Assembly: GCF_024756255.1 (NCBI RefSeq)
Contig: NZ_JANUHB010000002.1
Coordinates: forward strand, 1,302,001 to 1,366,000
Length of the DNA: 64,000 nt
Direction: 5' to 3'
DNA from: Massilia agilis
GTDB taxonomy: Bacteria; Pseudomonadota; Gammaproteobacteria; Burkholderiales; Burkholderiaceae_D
Shown here one piece after another: positions 1 through 8,288 of the stretch. A program made the position numbers and the translations under genes. The notes below the pieces were generated by a model. The model was not told the origin of the DNA. It did not search any database and saw only the letters and a program-made list of their open reading frames with translations. Position 1 is the stretch's first letter. Each line of letters begins with the position of its first letter.

Positions 1-197
1 AACACGATGCGCGCGTCGGACACGCGCAGGCGCAGCGTGCGGCCGGCCAGCGCCTCGCGCACGTCGGCGGGCAGCTGCGGCGCCAGCACCAGGTTCAGGC
101 CGCGCGTGAACAGCCACGAGCCGGGGTACGCGGGCAGGCGCGCGAACACGCCGGCAATCGGCGCGGGCATGGTGTAGGTTTGCGTGGTGGTCTGCAT
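1..197 (-). CDS. ubiT: UbiT, SCP2-domain ubiquinone biosynthesis accessory factor (5' part only)
   Basis: Only the first 65 or so codons are inside the window; the gene continues beyond base 1. The visible protein starts MQTTTQTYTMPAPIAGVFAR and continues into a lipid-binding SCP2-type start. ATG at 197 is preferred over ATG at 203 because an AAGG lies 6 nt before it. UbiT is known as the lipid-binding accessory protein of the O2-independent ubiquinone pathway, working with the UbiU/UbiV hydroxylase. It follows ubiV by 17 nt on the same strand, giving the order ubiU-ubiV-ubiT. The identification rests on this context plus the short N-terminal match, so it is good but not complete. Confidence 0.75.
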   Translation of the reverse strand, partial: MQTTTQTYTMPAPIAGVFARLPAYPGSWLFTRGLNLVLAPQLPADVREALAGRTLRLRVSDARIV

Positions 198-214
198 ATG
201 CATCCTTTCGTCGG

Positions 215-1117
215 TCATTCCTGGCCGGGGTCGCCGTACCAGTAGCCATTGCAGGGCCGTCCCGGCATCAGCGGCTCCAGTTGTTGTTGGGCGCTCTCGC
301 CATCGAGCTCGCCGCGCCGTACCTGGTCGAAAATCCGGATCACCTCGCCGGTGTCGGTGGACTGCGGGCTGATGCGCAGCACGTCCACGCCCAGCTCGCG
401 CATCTCGTCCACCTGGCCCACCAGGCAGTTGACCGAGGCGGACTGGGTCTGGGTGCCGTTCAGGACCAGGAAGGGTTCGCCTTCGCGGGTGGACAGCAGC
501 ATGCCGTCCGGGTGCTGCAGGCAGCTGAACTGGCAGTCGTCCTTGGGCAGGTTGCGGTTACGCGCGGTGAAGCAGCGTGCGGAAAAAGCGAGCGGCATGC
601 GGCCGTAGGCGAACACCTCGGTCTCGAGCAGCTCGGGCATGTCGCGGCGCAGCTCGGCCAGCTGGCTGCGGCCGATCTCGACCGGCATAACCCAGCGGCG
701 CGCGCCCATCCCCGACATCAGCGACAGCGAGGCGCTGTTGTACAGGTTCAGGTGCGGCCCGGCGACGAAATCGCCGCGCCCGGCCACGCGGCGCACCGCG
801 CCCATGTCGTTGGCCTCGACGCGGTAGCGGCCATTGGCCGTGATCTTGCGCTGTGTGGCCAGCTCGGCGTTCGACTCAATCAGGGTCTGGGTGGACATCA
901 CCACTTCCTTGCCGCGTTCGGCCAGCATCTCGGCCACGTCTTCCCAGTCCGACAGGCGCAGCTCGTGGCGGCGCGAGCAGACGGTCTCGCCAAGGTAGAC
1001 GATATCGGCCGGGGTGTCGGCGATCATCTGGTAAAACTCGAAGACGGTCTCGCGCGGCCAGTACGTCAGGATCGGGCCGACCGACAGCTTCAGGGTTCGT
1101 TGGGTTACGTCTGTCAT
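215..1117 (-). CDS. ubiV: UbiV, U32-family O2-independent ubiquinone hydroxylase subunit
   Basis: A 300-residue U32 peptidase-like protein. Four cysteines, at about residues 47, 182, 195 and 199 (CSRR, then CFTARNRNLPKDDCQFSC), match the four-cysteine [4Fe-4S] pattern described for UbiV. In the known pathway UbiU-UbiV form a heterodimer that hydroxylates the ubiquinone ring without O2, using prephenate as oxygen donor. The start lies 1 nt after the ubiU stop, so the two are translationally coupled. ubiT follows. The short size (no extra U32 C-terminal domain) separates it from YegQ/RlhA-type U32 proteins. Confidence 0.92.
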   Translation of the reverse strand: MTDVTQRTLKLSVGPILTYWPRETVFEFYQMIADTPADIVYLGETVCSRRHELRLSDWEDVAEMLAERGKEVVMSTQTLIESNAELATQRKITANGRYRVEANDMGAVRRVAGRGDFVAGPHLNLYNSASLSLMSGMGARRWVMPVEIGRSQLAELRRDMPELLETEVFAYGRMPLAFSARCFTARNRNLPKDDCQFSCLQHPDGMLLSTREGEPFLVLNGTQTQSASVNCLVGQVDEMRELGVDVLRISPQSTDTGEVIRIFDQVRRGELDGESAQQQLEPLMPGRPCNGYWYGDPGQE

Positions 1118-1118
1118 G

Positions 1119-2162
1119 TCACTTCCACTTCCGATGATATGCGCCCAGCGTGTGCTGCTGGCCTTCCGCGACCGCGTTCAGCGCGGCCATCCACGCCGGC
1201 TTGACCGAGTAGCGGCCGGCCGGGTCGCTGGCTGCGTCGATCGCGTCGCGCCACACGCGCGTGACCTGCGCCACGTAGGCCGGGCTGCGCTGGCGGCCCT
1301 CGATCTTCACCGCGCGCACGCCCATCTGGATCATCTGCGGCAGCACCTCGATGGTGTTCAGGCTGGTCGGCTCTTCCATCGCGTAGTATTCCTCGCCGCC
1401 GACCTCGAAGCGGCCCTTGCACAGGGTCGGGTAGCTGGCGTTCTCGCCCTCGGCATAGCGGTCGATCAGCACGCCGTTCAGGCGCGCTTCCAGGCCCTTG
1501 GGCCCTTCGAACCAGCGCACCGCCTTGGCGGGCGAGCACACGCCGTGGGTGTTGGGCGACTCGCCGGTGCAGTACGACGACAGCGAGCAGCGGCCTTCCA
1601 CCATCACGCACAGGCTCCCAAAGCCGAACACCTCGATCTCGACCGGCGTGTTGCCGATCAGCTGTTCGACCTGCGCCAGCGACAGCACGCGCGGCAGCAC
1701 GGCGCGCGCGATGCCGAAGCGCTCGTGGTAGAAGTTGATCGCGTCGTGGTTGGTGGCCGATGCCTGGACCGACAGGTGCAGGCGCAGCTGCGGATGGCGC
1801 TCGCTGGCGTACGCCATCAGGGCCGGATCGGCCATGATGATCGCGTCGATGCCGGCGCCGGCGGCCCTGTCCACCGCCGCCTGCCACAGCTTCATGCTGT
1901 CAGCCTGCGGGTAGGTGTTCAGGGCCAGCAGTACTTTGCGGCCGGCGTCGTGGGCATAGCGGATGCCCTGCTCGATCGCCTTGTCGTCAAAATTCAGGCC
2001 GGCGAAATTGCGCGCGTTGGTCGCGTCGCGAAAGCCGAGGTAGACACAATCGGCGCCGTTGTCGATGGCGCCCTTCAGGGCAGGCAGGCTGCCTGCGGGA
2101 CAAACAAGTTCGAGGGGCTTGGCGGCGCGAGGCGGCGCGGCCATTGGTGCTGGGGCGTTCAT
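1119..2162 (-). CDS. ubiU: UbiU, U32-family O2-independent ubiquinone hydroxylase subunit
   Basis: A 347-residue U32-family protein. After a proline/alanine-rich N-terminal extension of about 15 residues it reads LELVCPAGSLPALKGAIDNG, the conserved start of UbiU. The cysteines in GSLCVMVEGRC, VCSPAKA and PTLCKGR fit the [4Fe-4S] ligand set of UbiU. It is first in a ubiU-ubiV-ubiT operon. A downstream ATG (MAAPPRAAK) could be the true start and would remove part of the extension. A perfect FNR-like palindrome about 130 nt upstream suggests induction at low oxygen, as expected for this pathway. Confidence 0.92.
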   Translation of the reverse strand: MNAPAPMAAPPRAAKPLELVCPAGSLPALKGAIDNGADCVYLGFRDATNARNFAGLNFDDKAIEQGIRYAHDAGRKVLLALNTYPQADSMKLWQAAVDRAAGAGIDAIIMADPALMAYASERHPQLRLHLSVQASATNHDAINFYHERFGIARAVLPRVLSLAQVEQLIGNTPVEIEVFGFGSLCVMVEGRCSLSSYCTGESPNTHGVCSPAKAVRWFEGPKGLEARLNGVLIDRYAEGENASYPTLCKGRFEVGGEEYYAMEEPTSLNTIEVLPQMIQMGVRAVKIEGRQRSPAYVAQVTRVWRDAIDAASDPAGRYSVKPAWMAALNAVAEGQQHTLGAYHRKWK

Positions 2163-2244
2163 GATGCGTTTGGACCGGGAGTTCAGACCCGAAACTATAC
2201 GAACGCCAGCCCAACGCTTTCCTTAAACAAAATTAAGAAAAAAA

Positions 2245-2263
2245 ACCCCATCCGGCGAGGGGT
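2245..2263 (-). terminator. Rho-independent terminator of the 2291-3247 gene
   Basis: Read on the minus strand, ACCCC, a 9-nt loop and GGGGT are followed directly by a run of eight T (2237-2244). It lies 28 nt past the stop of the minus-strand gene ending at 2291 and would separate that gene from ubiUVT. Confidence 0.75.
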
Positions 2264-2290
2264 GCCCCGGCCCGGCTGGTAATTGAAAGT

Positions 2291-3247
2291 TTATTGATCT
2301 GCATCAACCGGGTGGCCGGCGAGCGCGGCGATATCGCGCAGTGAGGCTGCCACCGATGCACCCTGCGGGCCGCGCAGCATCTCGTCCATCCTGGCCGCGG
2401 CGCGCATCACGAAGGCCATGCGCTGGCCCACGTCGTAAAGGTGCGCGTTGGCCAGCGGCGAAAACAGGATGCTGTCGGGGCCGAGCGCATGGCAGGACGC
2501 GTCCAGCGACACGCCGACCTCTTCGAAGTCTGCCGACTGCTGCCCTGCCACCGTGCCGATCTGGTTGCTGTCCAGCGCCAGCCGCATCTTGGGGTCGTTG
2601 TACATCACGGTTTGCAGCACGTTGACCTGCTCATGCCAGGCCAGTTTCGCCACGCTCTCGTGCAGCCGCCCGGGCTCGATGAGCTCGAAGCCCTCCAAGA
2701 TCTCGCGGAAAGGCTTGCCGAACGGGAGCAGCTGGCTTGCCACCGGCCAGTGCACGCGGTCGGCGATCAGGTGGCGCAGGCCGATGGCCTTGCGCATGGC
2801 GTCGATGCCGTTGCGGGTGTAGAAGCGGTGCAGCGGGTAGGCGTCCAGGAACACGGTGAGGTTGCCCAGCGAGAGCTGACCGCGCATGAAGCCTGCGCCG
2901 GTGCCGACCAGTGCGGGGATCATCACTCTGTACAGCCACTCGAAGCTGTCGGCGGTGTGCGCGGCGCGGATGTCGTCGCCCAGCCGCTGCATGGTGTCGG
3001 CGGCGTTTTGCAGGCTGCAGCCGACCTGCTTGGACGCGAAGGCGGCCAGGGCGGCCCACTGGAAGCGGTGATCTGCCAGCCAAAGCGAGGCGTAGGCGGC
3101 GCTGATGCGGCGGTTGCGCAGTGCCCGGTCCTCGATCAGCTTGCCGCCGGGCGCGATCCAGGCTTCGGCATCGCGTTGGCATGCCAGCCATTCGTCCAGC
3201 ACCTGGTCGAGCTGGTGCGCTGGCTGCGCAAGGGAATCGTCCGGCAT
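2291..3247 (-). CDS. Uncharacterised 318-residue soluble protein
   Basis: I do not recognise this family with certainty. The protein is mostly helical-looking, with no signal peptide and no clear membrane segment. A glycine-rich stretch GTGAGFMRGQLSLGN sits near residue 115, followed by YPLHRFYTRNG and repeated aromatic/His positions through the middle. Length and even composition argue for a real gene with neighbour-like codon use. It stands alone: its own terminator (2245-2263) follows, and the next genes have a different function. Its stop codon overlaps the FNR-like box that probably serves ubiUVT. No function is offered. Confidence 0.7.
   Translation of the reverse strand: MPDDSLAQPAHQLDQVLDEWLACQRDAEAWIAPGGKLIEDRALRNRRISAAYASLWLADHRFQWAALAAFASKQVGCSLQNAADTMQRLGDDIRAAHTADSFEWLYRVMIPALVGTGAGFMRGQLSLGNLTVFLDAYPLHRFYTRNGIDAMRKAIGLRHLIADRVHWPVASQLLPFGKPFREILEGFELIEPGRLHESVAKLAWHEQVNVLQTVMYNDPKMRLALDSNQIGTVAGQQSADFEEVGVSLDASCHALGPDSILFSPLANAHLYDVGQRMAFVMRAAARMDEMLRGPQGASVAASLRDIAALAGHPVDADQ
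2294..2307. promoter_or_regulatory. FNR/ANR-type palindrome upstream of ubiUVT
   Basis: TTGATCTGCATCAA is a perfect match to the FNR half-site consensus TTGAT-N4-ATCAA. It lies about 130 nt upstream of ubiU, over the last codons and stop of the preceding gene. FNR control of ubiUVT is known in other bacteria. Function here is inferred from the perfect palindrome and the target genes. Confidence 0.65.
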
Positions 3248-3708
3248 GGCCGCCTCCGTTTGTCGAATGAAGCACGAATCGACTGTACCGAGCGCTGCGG
3301 GGTGGAGCGTTGAGGGCTCACAAGATGGATGAGTCTGCTAGTTTTTCTCTGCGACGCCGAGTGTTGCGGTCTGCCAAGTTTCTCTATTTCCAGCTAGGTA
3401 AGAACGGCTATTGGAGCGCTTTCCCTACTGGATCGGCTTTGCGACGGGCGATTTTTGGATCTCGTTCAACGTGATTTCTAAGCGGGCAAAACCGTCGGAA
3501 AGAAAGGCCACCAATACCGTCTACCGCTACTGGTAGTATTGCTGCTGTGGCCCTGCTCGCAATCAGCACGACGGCCACCGCGGTCGAGAGCGACCAGCCA
3601 CCGTTTACAAAAAGCGTTTGCGCCATTCTTCAGTCAATGAAGGGCCAGCAGGACGGGTGATGAGGATAGGCGAAACATCATTTGGTTTCCCAAGGCTAAG
3701 GAAAGCAC
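3248..3708. other. Intergenic stretch without a supported gene
   Basis: This roughly 460-base region has lower GC than its flanks. A plus-strand open stretch ending at 3660 encodes a signal-peptide-like string (IAAVALLAISTTATA) followed by a short tail, but it has no ATG or convincing start and no ribosome-binding site. The minus strand has an overlapping 72-codon open frame, also without a good ribosome site. It may hold a decayed small secreted-protein gene. Confidence 0.4.
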
Positions 3709-4023
3709 ATGAAGTCTTATTGGATTTGTCTAAGCGTAGTATTGCTAAGCGCGGGCTGCCACGCGACGAGTCAAGAACGCTTGGCTGCTGACGTTACTAC
3801 GCTTGTCAAACCGGGAATGGCGATGCCGGAGGCGGCTCGTCGACTCGAGAACGAGGGATTCCATTGTGATTCGCAGGCCATGAGCCCATTGTTAACTTGC
3901 ACGCGAACGCATCAAAGCTTGATGCCCAGTACATGCATCGCACGCGTGAATCTTCAACTGTCGGATGACGGAACGACAGTCGCGGCCGTTACTATCCCCA
4001 AAATTGCCTGCGCCGGACTTTAA
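3709..4023 (+). CDS. Small putative lipoprotein
   Basis: A 104-residue protein with a clear lipoprotein signal: MKSYWICLSVVLLSAGC, with the lipobox LSAGC placing the modified cysteine at residue 17. The mature part has three further cysteines (near residues 53, 64 and 76) that could form a disulfide, and a motif VKPGMAMPEAARRLENEGF loosely like small outer-membrane lipoproteins that begin with a helix-turn-helix pair. No family was recognised. GC content is below the neighbourhood, suggesting a later arrival. It stands alone upstream of, and facing, the tRNA-Ser gene. Confidence 0.65.
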   Translation: MKSYWICLSVVLLSAGCHATSQERLAADVTTLVKPGMAMPEAARRLENEGFHCDSQAMSPLLTCTRTHQSLMPSTCIARVNLQLSDDGTTVAAVTIPKIACAGL

Positions 4024-4091
4024 TCATATCGGGACGATTGGGCATCAAAGCAGCGTCGAAAATGTTAGATCGGGGCGGATGTGTTTAATAA

Positions 4092-4118
4092 CAAAAAAGC
4101 CCCTGAAAATCAGGGGCT
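4092..4118 (-). terminator. Rho-independent terminator after tRNA-Ser
   Basis: On the minus strand AAGCCCCTGA, a short T loop and TCAGGGGCTT are followed by a T-run. It starts 9 nt past the CCA end of the tRNA. Confidence 0.85.
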
Positions 4119-4126
4119 TAGTGATC

Positions 4127-4218
4127 TTGGCGGAGAGAGGGGGATTCGAACCCCCGATAGGCTATGAACCTATACACGCTTTCCAGGCGTGCGACTTAAA
4201 CCACTCATCCATCTCTCC
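4127..4218 (-). tRNA. tRNA-Ser (anticodon GGA)
   Basis: The minus strand reads GGAGAGATGGATGAGTGG, an anticodon loop CTGGAAA (anticodon GGA), a long class II variable arm, the T loop GGTTCGAATCC, and 3' TCTCTCC plus discriminator G and encoded CCA. The acceptor stem GGAGAGA/TCTCTCC pairs perfectly. Length is 92 nt with CCA. Confidence 0.97.
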
Positions 4219-4249
4219 TGATGGGGTCCCGCTTGCACGGGAGCCGCAT

Positions 4250-4277
4250 ATTATAGCAAGGATTCTCGGCAGTACAA
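4250..4277 (-). promoter_or_regulatory. Sigma-70 promoter of tRNA-Ser
   Basis: On the minus strand -35 TTGTAC (4272-4277), a 16-nt spacer and -10 TATAAT (4250-4255) are followed by a GC-rich discriminator, typical of stable RNA promoters. It lies about 32 nt upstream of the tRNA 5' end. Confidence 0.75.
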
Positions 4278-4421
4278 CTGTTTGCCGATGTCGCGTCCCC
4301 GGGACAACCGGAGACCCAGCCCCTCGACCCGGTTTTGAAGCGAAGAAAGAGGTCTTCCCGCCGTAACGATTTGGAACAACTTCGTTTCGTGCGCTAGCTC
4401 AAGCGTGTATAGCATGAGCCC

Positions 4422-4829
4422 ATGAACTTTACTTTTTCATCACACGAGTTCGGGCTCTGCCGGGTGAAGTTGTGGGCGAGCGGCCGCTACGGATTTTCGC
4501 TGCCGAAAAAGGTCGAGATCACCACGCCTGCCGGCCAGGTGAGCACCTTCTTCTACCTTAACCACACCGCCGAGTTCAAGCCGGAACTGAGCAACCGCGA
4601 CATCGTGCGCATCGCAATTGCCCAGTTCCTCGCGCGCGCGCAGCACGCCGGCGAAGCTACCCCTGTGGACCACTCGATCGCCCCATTTGCCGGCAAGCTG
4701 ACCCAGGTGCGTGCCGACACGCCACGCGGCGCGCCGCTGCGGGTGCGGCCCGGCAAGTCGTACGCCCGGCAGTGCCCGGCACAGCCGGCCATCATCGACC
4801 AGGCAGCCACCTACCCCGGCATGGAGTGA
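4422..4829 (+). CDS. Uncharacterised 135-residue protein
   Basis: No family recognised. The N-terminal half looks folded (FGLCRVKLWASGRYGFSLPK, then FKPELSNRDIVRIAIAQFLA), while the last 60 residues are proline/arginine-rich and probably disordered. There is no signal peptide or membrane segment. It ends 8 nt before the start of the next gene at 4838, so the two probably form a short operon of orphan genes. Confidence 0.55.
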   Translation: MNFTFSSHEFGLCRVKLWASGRYGFSLPKKVEITTPAGQVSTFFYLNHTAEFKPELSNRDIVRIAIAQFLARAQHAGEATPVDHSIAPFAGKLTQVRADTPRGAPLRVRPGKSYARQCPAQPAIIDQAATYPGME

Positions 4830-4837
4830 CAGCAACC

Positions 4838-5164
4838 ATGCGCCACCAGTTCACCCCGGCACAGGTCACGATGCTCATTTGCCGCGCGGAACGGCAGCTC
4901 GAGCAGGTGGTGGCCGACACGCTGAAGATCCAGCCGGCCGGCACGAACATCGCGCGTTCTACGCGGTTCGCGTTCGACGAAACCGTTGTATCGCTGATGA
5001 AGCTGTTCCGCGAACACATCGACGGCGGCTCTGGCGTGGCCACCCAGATCGCCCGCGAATATGCGATGGGCTTCGACCCGGGGTCGGGCACCACGACCAT
5101 CGCATGCGTGCGCAAGATTGCCGACCTGGTCCGGCATGCGCGCGAGCGCCACCTGGCCGCGTGA
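4838..5164 (+). CDS. Uncharacterised 108-residue protein
   Basis: The ATG at 4838 (MRHQFTPAQVTMLICRAERQ) is chosen over upstream in-frame starts because those would overlap the preceding gene and add low-complexity sequence. The protein is alpha-helical in appearance, with a conserved-looking core (FDETVVSLMKLFREHIDGGS) and a C-terminal helix rich in Arg/His. No signal or membrane segment, no family recognised. Probably co-transcribed with the gene at 4422-4829. Confidence 0.55.
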   Translation: MRHQFTPAQVTMLICRAERQLEQVVADTLKIQPAGTNIARSTRFAFDETVVSLMKLFREHIDGGSGVATQIAREYAMGFDPGSGTTTIACVRKIADLVRHARERHLAA

Positions 5165-5233
5165 GCTGAGTGTGAACTGGCCAACGGAGCAAACGGTCCC
5201 GGCTGAGGGATACTGCGGCGGAAAGGAGCACTG

Positions 5234-5476
5234 ATGCGCACTCGCAGCGGACAGGACCGGCGCAGGGATGGGTGGACGGCAGAGCGGATCAATCTTGCCG
5301 CGTTGGCGGCGCGCGCGTTCGACTTGCATGCGGCAAAGAACTACCTGCGCCTCAGTGGCGTCAGCCCCGATCTCGTGCAGCGGTTCGCCGCCCAGTATCC
5401 GTCGGGCTTGCGGGCGGAAGTGTCGGGGAACGGCAGCGATGGACGGCGCACACGGTCCGATCCCGGTGCCGGGTGA
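5234..5476 (+). CDS. Small uncharacterised protein (80 residues)
   Basis: A strong ribosome-binding site (AAGGAG, 5 nt before the ATG) supports translation. The centre reads INLAALAARAFDLHAAKNYL and GVSPDLVQRFAAQYPS, a compact two-helix layout. The last 20 residues are Gly/Arg-rich and run up to a REP palindrome at 5501, so the C-terminus may have been altered by repeat spread. No known family. Third member of an orphan group on the plus strand. Confidence 0.5.
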   Translation: MRTRSGQDRRRDGWTAERINLAALAARAFDLHAAKNYLRLSGVSPDLVQRFAAQYPSGLRAEVSGNGSDGRRTRSDPGAG

Positions 5477-5500
5477 CCCGACGAAGCCGCGTTCCGCGAA

Positions 5501-5542
5501 GCTCAGCATGGGTCCCGGTGTGCGCCGGGACGACGTTTTGGG
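5501..5542. repeat. REP palindrome, family A
   Basis: CTCAGCATGGGTCCCGG, a short loop and CCGGGACGACG form a hairpin. The same core recurs at 8810, 12765/12838 and four times at 20167-20440. Confidence 0.8.
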
Positions 5543-5638
5543 TGAGCCTGCGCTCCGGTGCCCAGCACGCATTGACTCGTCGCCAGTCCGGTGACAGGAT
5601 GTCCCGACAGAGCCGTTCCATTAAATCGGGAGGCAGTC

Positions 5639-7165
5639 ATGGCACGTGTTGATGTGTTGATCGTTGGCGCAGGGCCGACCGGCCTGGTCCTCGCGCTGTG
5701 GCTCGCACAGCAGGGCGTTGGCGTTCGCATCGTGGACAAAACGCCGGGACCGGGCACCACCTCGCGCGCGCTGGCAGTGCAGGCGCGCACGCTCGAGCTG
5801 TATCGCCAGCTTGGCCTTGCGGACGAGGTGCTCGCGGCCGGCAAGCGCAACCCCGGCTTCAACCTGTGGGTCGGCGGTGAACGCAAAGCGCACCTCTCGT
5901 TCGCCCAGGCCGGCGCTCAGCTCACGCCCTACCCTTTCCTCCTCGTCTATCCGCAAGACCAGCACGAAGCACTGCTGGTGCGCCACCTGGAGCAAATGGG
6001 CGTGCCGGTGGAGCGCAACACCGAGCTGCTGGACTTCGACGACAAGGGCGACCACGTTGGGGCCCGCCTGCGCAAGCCCGATGGCACCATGGAGACCTGC
6101 GAGGCGAACTTCCTGGCCGGCTGCGATGGCGCACGTTCGCCGATCCGGCACCAGCTGGGCGCGCGCTTCGAGGGTGGCACGTACGAGCACATTTTCTACG
6201 TCGCGGACGTGAAGATCAGCGGTCCGGCCGCAAATGGTGAGGTGAACATCTCGCTCGACCAGTCGGACTTCGTGGCCATCCTGGCCTACTCGGACGACGG
6301 GCACGCGCGGCTGATTGGCACCGTGCGCGAGGACCGCGCGGGACAAGCGGAGCAGCTCACGTTCGAGGACGTGAGCCAGCGCGCCATCGCGCGCCTGCGC
6401 CTGACGATCGACGAGGTGAAGTGGTTCTCGACCTACCGCGTGCATCACCGCATAACCGACCGTTACCGCCAGGGCCGCGTGTTCCTGCTCGGGGACGCCG
6501 CCCACATCCACAGCCCGGCTGGCGGCCAGGGCATGAACACCGGGATCGGCGACGCGATCAACCTGGCATGGAAGCTCAAGGCCGTGCTCCATGGCGAAGC
6601 CGGCGACAGCCTGCTCGACAGCTACGAACCCGAGCGCATTGCGTTTGCCAAGAAGCTGGTGGAGACCACGGACCGCGTCTTCACGTTCGTGACGGCGGAA
6701 GGCGGCTTTGCCGACTTCGTCCGCATGCACGTTGCGCCGCTGTTCGCTACTGCTGTGGACCACATCGACGCGGTCAAGGAGTTCATGTTCCGCGTGCTGT
6801 CGCAGACGATGGTGAGCTACCACACCAGCCCGCTGAGCGAAGGGACGGCCGGCCACGTCAAAGGCGGCGACCGGCTGCCGTGGGTGCGCGCCGATACAGT
6901 CGACAACTATGCGCCGCTCACCGCAATCGAGTGGCAGGTGCACGTATATGGGCAGGCGACGCCCGACCTGCGGGCGTGGTGCGAAGCACGCGACATCGCG
7001 CTGCACGAATTCGCCTGGCACGACGAGTACGACAAGGCCGGAATGGCGCGCAATGCGGCTTACCTGCTGCGACCCGACACCTACGTGGCGCTGGCCGAGC
7101 CCGGCGGCTCGGCACAAGCGCTGAGCCGCTACTTCAGCGAGCGCGCTTTCACGAAGTTCGCCTGA
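5639..7165 (+). CDS. FAD-dependent aromatic-type monooxygenase
   Basis: A 508-residue class A flavoprotein monooxygenase (PHBH fold, FAD_binding_3 type). The N-terminus reads ARVDVLIVGAGPTGLVLAL (FAD dinucleotide fold), and the second FAD motif GDAAHIHSPAGGQGMNTG lies near residue 283. Such enzymes hydroxylate phenolic or polycyclic substrates with NAD(P)H and O2. The C-terminal thioredoxin-like domain is present, as in PheA/MhpA-type members. ATG 5639 is preferred to ATG 5591 since GGGAGG lies 6 nt upstream. The neighbour 1 nt away is convergent, so there is no operon partner and the substrate cannot be read from context. Confidence 0.88.
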   Translation: MARVDVLIVGAGPTGLVLALWLAQQGVGVRIVDKTPGPGTTSRALAVQARTLELYRQLGLADEVLAAGKRNPGFNLWVGGERKAHLSFAQAGAQLTPYPFLLVYPQDQHEALLVRHLEQMGVPVERNTELLDFDDKGDHVGARLRKPDGTMETCEANFLAGCDGARSPIRHQLGARFEGGTYEHIFYVADVKISGPAANGEVNISLDQSDFVAILAYSDDGHARLIGTVREDRAGQAEQLTFEDVSQRAIARLRLTIDEVKWFSTYRVHHRITDRYRQGRVFLLGDAAHIHSPAGGQGMNTGIGDAINLAWKLKAVLHGEAGDSLLDSYEPERIAFAKKLVETTDRVFTFVTAEGGFADFVRMHVAPLFATAVDHIDAVKEFMFRVLSQTMVSYHTSPLSEGTAGHVKGGDRLPWVRADTVDNYAPLTAIEWQVHVYGQATPDLRAWCEARDIALHEFAWHDEYDKAGMARNAAYLLRPDTYVALAEPGGSAQALSRYFSERAFTKFA

Positions 7166-7166
7166 T

Positions 7167-8204
7167 TCACAACCCGGCTGCGAGCCGCCTGGTGATCTCG
7201 GCGGCCGACACCGCCGCGCAGCCGGTTGCGTTCTCGCCAGACCACAGCGGCGAGAAGTCGCCGGATCCCTGCGCCTCCGCCTTGGCGCGCAAGGGTGCAA
7301 TCGCCGACGTCGCGAGCGGGAAGGCTGGAACCTGGTCGTTGACGGGGCCAAGCTCGCGCATCACGCGGTTGACGATGCCGCGCGCGGGCCGACCGGTGAA
7401 CAGGTTGGTGAGGGCCGTGTGGCGCGCCGCCGGGCTGGCGAGAGCCTCGCGGTGGATGGCGCTGATGGTGGACTCGGGGCACAGCAGGTAGGCCGTGCCA
7501 ACCTGCACGCCGGCCGCGCCAAGCGCCATTGCGGCAGTCACGCCTGCGGCGTCCGCAATGCCGCCGGCTGCGATCACCGGCACCTTCACTGCCTGCGCCA
7601 CCTGGCGCACCAGCGCGAACGTGCCCACCTGCGTGGTCAGGTCGTCGGTGAGGAAGATGCCGCGGTGGCCGCCCGCTTCCAGGCCCTGCGCGATGATCGC
7701 GTCCACGCCGCGCTCCTGCAGCCACAGCGCTTCGTCCACGGTGGTGGCAGAAGCGATGATCTTCGAGCCCATCGACCTGACCTGCTCCATCAACTGGTCG
7801 CTGGGCAGGCCAAAGTGAAAGCTGACCACGGCCGGGCTGAACTCGCGCAGGATGTCGGCCACTTCGGCGGAAAACGGATTGCGGCCCGGCCCGGTGGGAA
7901 TGCTGGCGGGGTCGATGCCGTACTCGCGGTAGAACGGCGTCATAGCCTGGCGCCAGCGCGCTTCGGCCGCCGCATCGGGATCGGGCTGGGTGTGGCAGAA
8001 GAAGTTGACGTTGAAAGGCTTGTCGGTGGCGGCCTTGATGGCGGCCAGCTCCTTGCGCATGGCGTCGGGCGAGAGCATCGCGCATGGCAGCGAGCCAAGG
8101 CCGCCCGCATTCGATACCGCGATCGCCATTGCACTGCCCTGCGCGCCGGCCATCGGCGCCTGGATGATTGGCAGGGCTATCCCAAACAGTTCTTGCAAGC
8201 TCAT
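7167..8204 (-). CDS. Nitronate monooxygenase family protein
   Basis: A 345-residue FMN TIM-barrel protein of the NMO/2-nitropropane dioxygenase family. It starts with ALPIIQAPMAGAQGSAMA, then the flavin-site regions AIIAQGLEAGGHRG (catalytic-region His in AGGHRG) and VPVIAAGGIADAAGVTAAMA, and GVQVGTAYL binding phosphate. Family members oxidise alkyl nitronates such as propionate 3-nitronate, using FMN and O2. The 3' end abuts the convergent FAD monooxygenase. No partner gene suggests a specific pathway; general nitronate detoxification is the simplest reading. Confidence 0.88.
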   Translation of the reverse strand: MSLQELFGIALPIIQAPMAGAQGSAMAIAVSNAGGLGSLPCAMLSPDAMRKELAAIKAATDKPFNVNFFCHTQPDPDAAAEARWRQAMTPFYREYGIDPASIPTGPGRNPFSAEVADILREFSPAVVSFHFGLPSDQLMEQVRSMGSKIIASATTVDEALWLQERGVDAIIAQGLEAGGHRGIFLTDDLTTQVGTFALVRQVAQAVKVPVIAAGGIADAAGVTAAMALGAAGVQVGTAYLLCPESTISAIHREALASPAARHTALTNLFTGRPARGIVNRVMRELGPVNDQVPAFPLATSAIAPLRAKAEAQGSGDFSPLWSGENATGCAAVSAAEITRRLAAGL

Positions 8205-8288
8205 GTGCGCCTCTACGTTATTCGTGATGCAGCCAGTTTACTGCGGGTTGGCGTTTCGGGCACTGCTTGCGATGATTTTCGGGCCGGA

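Noticed and set aside
3408..3626. Minus-strand 72-codon open frame with a signal-peptide-like start
   Set aside because: No convincing ribosome-binding site; the opposite strand shows an equally signal-like string, so the hydrophobicity is probably a by-product of composition.
3541..3660. Plus-strand open stretch encoding a short secreted-like peptide
   Set aside because: No ATG, and the only GTG falls inside the hydrophobic stretch; treated as a possible relic within the intergenic note.
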